A DNA stretch of 22,935 bases from a virus, in IMG/VR virus record IMGVR_UViG_3300046665_000493, positions 1-22,935 of that record, one strand, 5' to 3'. Every line of letters begins with the position of its first letter. The stretch's first letter is position 1. The position numbers and the translations under genes are program-made. Positions 21,123 to 22,935 of the stretch are shown piece after piece. The notes under the pieces were generated by a model, which saw nothing but the letters and a program-made list of their open reading frames with translations, was not told the origin of the DNA and ran no database searches.

Positions 21123-21782
21123 TCAAAACGGAATGTCGTCGTCCATGTCCTTGTTGCGACCCGAGGAGGCGGTGTTGCCACCGCGGCTGCCGCCACGGTC
21201 GTCACGGCCACGGTCGTTGTCACGGTCATTGCCACGGCTGCCACCACGGCTGCTGCCACGGTCATCGCCGCCACGGTCGTCGTCGCGGGAGTTGCCACGG
21301 CTCGACGAGGAACCGCGGCTACCGCGGTCATCCTTGCCGCCGCGATCGTCGCGGTCACGGCTGTTGCCGCTGCTGCGGGAGCTTCCGCCACGATCATCAC
21401 GGTCGCCGCCGCTCTTGTTGTCGTTGTCGAACGACAGCTTCATCAGCGCATCGATCGGGGCGAAGGCGGGGATGACGATCTCGGTCGAGTAGCGATCCTT
21501 GCCGTCCTGATCTTCCCATTTGCGGGTCTGGATCTTGCCTTCGAGGCGGACGAGGTCACCCTTCTTCAGGTACTTCTCGACGAACTCGATCGTCTTCTCG
21601 TTCCAGACGACGATGTTGTGCCACTCGGTCTTCTCCTGCTTTTCGCCGGAGCGCTTGTCCTTCCAGCTCTCGCTGGTGGCGACGCTGAAGTTGGCGACGG
21701 AAGAACCGTTCGAGAGGTTCTTCACCTCGGGGTCCTTGCCGAGGCGGCCGATCAGCTCAACCTTGTTCAAACTTGATGCCAT
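21123..21782 (-). CDS. ssb: Single-stranded DNA-binding protein
   Basis: A 219-aa SSB. The OB-fold (1-110) has [73 protein letters not shown] and the usual YSTEIV strand. Residues about 120-205 are a long [10 protein letters not shown] low-complexity linker, longer than in most bacterial SSBs. The tail is the canonical acidic DMDDDIPF, which docks partner proteins. Start has AAGGAG 8 nt upstream. It sits after the primase-helicase and before the terminator; it coats ssDNA during replication. The DDR linker resembles the insert of the annealing protein at 15283. Confidence 0.95.
   Translation of the reverse strand: MASSLNKVELIGRLGKDPEVKNLSNGSSVANFSVATSESWKDKRSGEKQEKTEWHNIVVWNEKTIEFVEKYLKKGDLVRLEGKIQTRKWEDQDGKDRYSTEIVIPAFAPIDALMKLSFDNDNKSGGDRDDRGGSSRSSGNSRDRDDRGGKDDRGSRGSSSSRGNSRDDDRGGDDRGSSRGGSRGNDRDNDRGRDDRGGSRGGNTASSGRNKDMDDDIPF
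21180..21400 (-). repeat. Low-complexity repeat tract in ssb
   Basis: Degenerate repeats of CCACGGTCGTC-like units encode the [14 protein letters not shown] linker of SSB. It is a coding repeat, likely to vary in length between relatives. Confidence 0.7.
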
Positions 21783-21800
21783 TGGTCTCTCCTTCTGTGG

Positions 21801-21833
21801 TTTGCATTAGCAGTTCGTTTGCATTCAAGCAAG
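21801..21833 (-). promoter_or_regulatory. Double TTTGC element upstream of ssb
   Basis: Two copies: a half-site TTTGCATTAG at 21801-21810 and a near-palindrome TTTGCATTCAAGCAAG at 21818-21833, both in the 58-nt gap between the helicase stop and the ssb ATG. This is the only tandem arrangement seen. The nearer copy is 18 nt from the ATG. Confidence 0.62.
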
Positions 21834-21840
21834 CGTTATT

Positions 21841-22935
21841 TCAAAAAAGTGGCTTCACGAACAGTCCGGTGGTCTCGTTGAACGACATGATCGCCGAACC
21901 GGTGTTGCCGGCGATACGCTTGAGACGCACCTTCGGGATCATGATCTTGCGCGAGTTCGGATCCTCAGCGTCGTCCGCGTGGACGATGATGCCGAGGTCC
22001 GGCTTGTTCGCCCAGTGAGCGGAGTCCGAGATGCTGTACAGGCCGGGGATTGCTCCCGGGTCCAGCTTGGTGGGGTGGGCCACCACGATGACGCAGACAC
22101 CGAACTGCTTGGCGAACCTCTTCAGCTGCTTGATCGCCTTCCCGACATACTCGGTCAGCGACATCGCCCCGGGCCGGTTGTGCTCAAGCTCGTTCCACGG
22201 ATCGATGATTAGGCACTTGACGCCATCGCGGAACACCGCGGCGGCTGCCGTGTCGATCAGGAACTTCACGTCGATCTCGAAGTCCTTGCTGTCGTCGTAG
22301 TCGATGAACTGGAAGTAGCGCTCGACGAAGGCCTCCGCTTTCTTCTTCTCCTCGAACGACCATGCCTTGCGCTCCTTGTCGAGGAACGCGGTCATCAACT
22401 CGTGTGCCAGGAACGGCTTGACGTCCTTCTCACCCGAGAAGATGGCGATCGGCCATTTGTGCTTCTTCGCCAGCAGCACCGCGACCTGGTTGATCAGGGT
22501 CGACTTGCCGACGTTGGGCGTGCCGGTGCAGACGACGAACTGGCCGCCGTAGAACTTCATCAGCGTGTCCAACTCCTCGGACAGGCCGATTTCGCACATG
22601 GTCGGGATGTCCAGCTCCGGATAGTCGGAGAGACGGAACAGGCCCTTGACCGGCCACGGCTTCACGTTGTCGAGCATCTCCTGGACGCGCTCGGCGCCGA
22701 GATACTTCTTGACCTCGTTCAGATCCTTGCACGATCTGAACTCGCCCTTGTTCTTCTTGTCGGGAACGACCTGGTCATCCGGGAACGTGACCCAGAAGCA
22801 CTTGGCTGCACCGAGACGTCTGACCAATTCCTTGGCGAGGCGCTGGCCGGGCTCGTCGGCGTCGGTGCAGATGATGTGGTGCTTGACCTCCATCAGCTCG
22901 TTCATCAGCCGGCCCATGAAGGCGAACTTGTCGTC
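21841..22935 (-). CDS. TOPRIM primase-helicase (Twinkle/DnaB-like), 3' part (cut by right edge)
   Basis: 364 codons are visible, and the frame is open to the right edge (DDKFAFMGRL...), so the N-terminus is missing. The visible part begins in a TOPRIM domain with IICTDADEPGQRLAKELVRR. A linker follows (about 60-120), then the RecA-fold helicase: Walker A GTPNVGKST (about residues 137-145), IFSGEK, Walker B CLIIDPWNELEHN, and VIVVAHPTK (H4/sensor-type histidine). The 'IDPWNE' form is typical of phage replicative helicases of the Twinkle/T7 gp4 kind. A zinc-binding primase head may lie outside the window. It unwinds phage DNA and possibly primes it. ssb follows 58 nt later. Confidence 0.93.
   Translation of the reverse strand, partial: DDKFAFMGRLMNELMEVKHHIICTDADEPGQRLAKELVRRLGAAKCFWVTFPDDQVVPDKKNKGEFRSCKDLNEVKKYLGAERVQEMLDNVKPWPVKGLFRLSDYPELDIPTMCEIGLSEELDTLMKFYGGQFVVCTGTPNVGKSTLINQVAVLLAKKHKWPIAIFSGEKDVKPFLAHELMTAFLDKERKAWSFEEKKKAEAFVERYFQFIDYDDSKDFEIDVKFLIDTAAAAVFRDGVKCLIIDPWNELEHNRPGAMSLTEYVGKAIKQLKRFAKQFGVCVIVVAHPTKLDPGAIPGLYSISDSAHWANKPDLGIIVHADDAEDPNSRKIMIPKVRLKRIAGNTGSAIMSFNETTGLFVKPLF

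Noticed and set aside
1-22935. tRNA, rRNA or riboswitch (including a cobalamin riboswitch ahead of nrdJ)
   Set aside because: I saw no tRNA-like cloverleaf or conserved riboswitch core. The nrdJ start follows another gene by 3 nt, leaving no room for a leader.

Overview
The window is a dense, GC-rich, single-strand gene cluster. Every gene I accept reads on the minus strand, so transcription runs from the right edge to the left edge. Most neighbours overlap by ATGA, TGATG or 8-nt junctions, and only a handful of short intergenic gaps exist. The content (primase-helicase, SSB, YqaJ-type exonuclease, putative annealing protein, DnaQ exonuclease, ribonucleotide reductase, thymidylate synthase, MazG-like pyrophosphohydrolases, many short unknown ORFs) is that of the early/replication region of a tailed bacteriophage or prophage. 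The host is probably an alphaproteobacterium, perhaps of the Rhizobiales. This is inferred from the integrase/excisionase subtype at the left edge, the B12-dependent reductase, and small-gene families I associate with rhizobial phages. No structural, packaging or lysis genes, tRNAs, rRNAs or CRISPR arrays are visible.

In order of transcription (right to left): 22935-20205 holds a TOPRIM/RecA-fold primase-helicase (cut by the right edge), SSB with a strong terminator, and two unknown genes. 20227-17153 holds a possible DUF6362-like protein, an RlmN-type radical SAM protein overlapping a cupin-like protein, a small unknown gene and a DnaQ-like exonuclease. 17123-15283 is a recombination pair, YqaJ exonuclease plus a putative single-strand annealing protein. 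15290-11425 is a train of short overlapping genes, including a DUF1367-like protein, a MazG-like protein, a Cys-containing 60-aa protein and an HNH protein. 11423-6738 holds the large B12-dependent ribonucleotide reductase and a ParB-like 'DGQNRL' protein. 6620-2910 is an accessory block: TerB, TerC, small unknown genes, a MazG-like protein, a 37-aa membrane peptide and a secreted TAXI/TRAP-type solute-binding protein with a strong terminator. 2748-1 holds thyA, small unknown genes, an excisionase-like gene, and the N-terminal part of a tyrosine integrase in a different frame from the excisionase gene, reaching the left edge.

The genes combine dNTP supply (NrdJ, ThyA, two MazG-like enzymes), replication and recombination (helicase, SSB, DnaQ, YqaJ, annealing protein) and lysogeny (Int, Xis-like). 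The cargo (TAXI binding protein, TerB/TerC, RlmN-like plus cupin) looks like moron-type host-modifying genes.

The most interesting non-coding signal is a repeated near-palindrome, TTTGC-N6-GCAAA. It occurs about ten times, nearly always in the same orientation, immediately upstream of the genes that do not overlap their upstream neighbour. It looks like a phage-wide operator or 'stoperator' set, or a promoter family.
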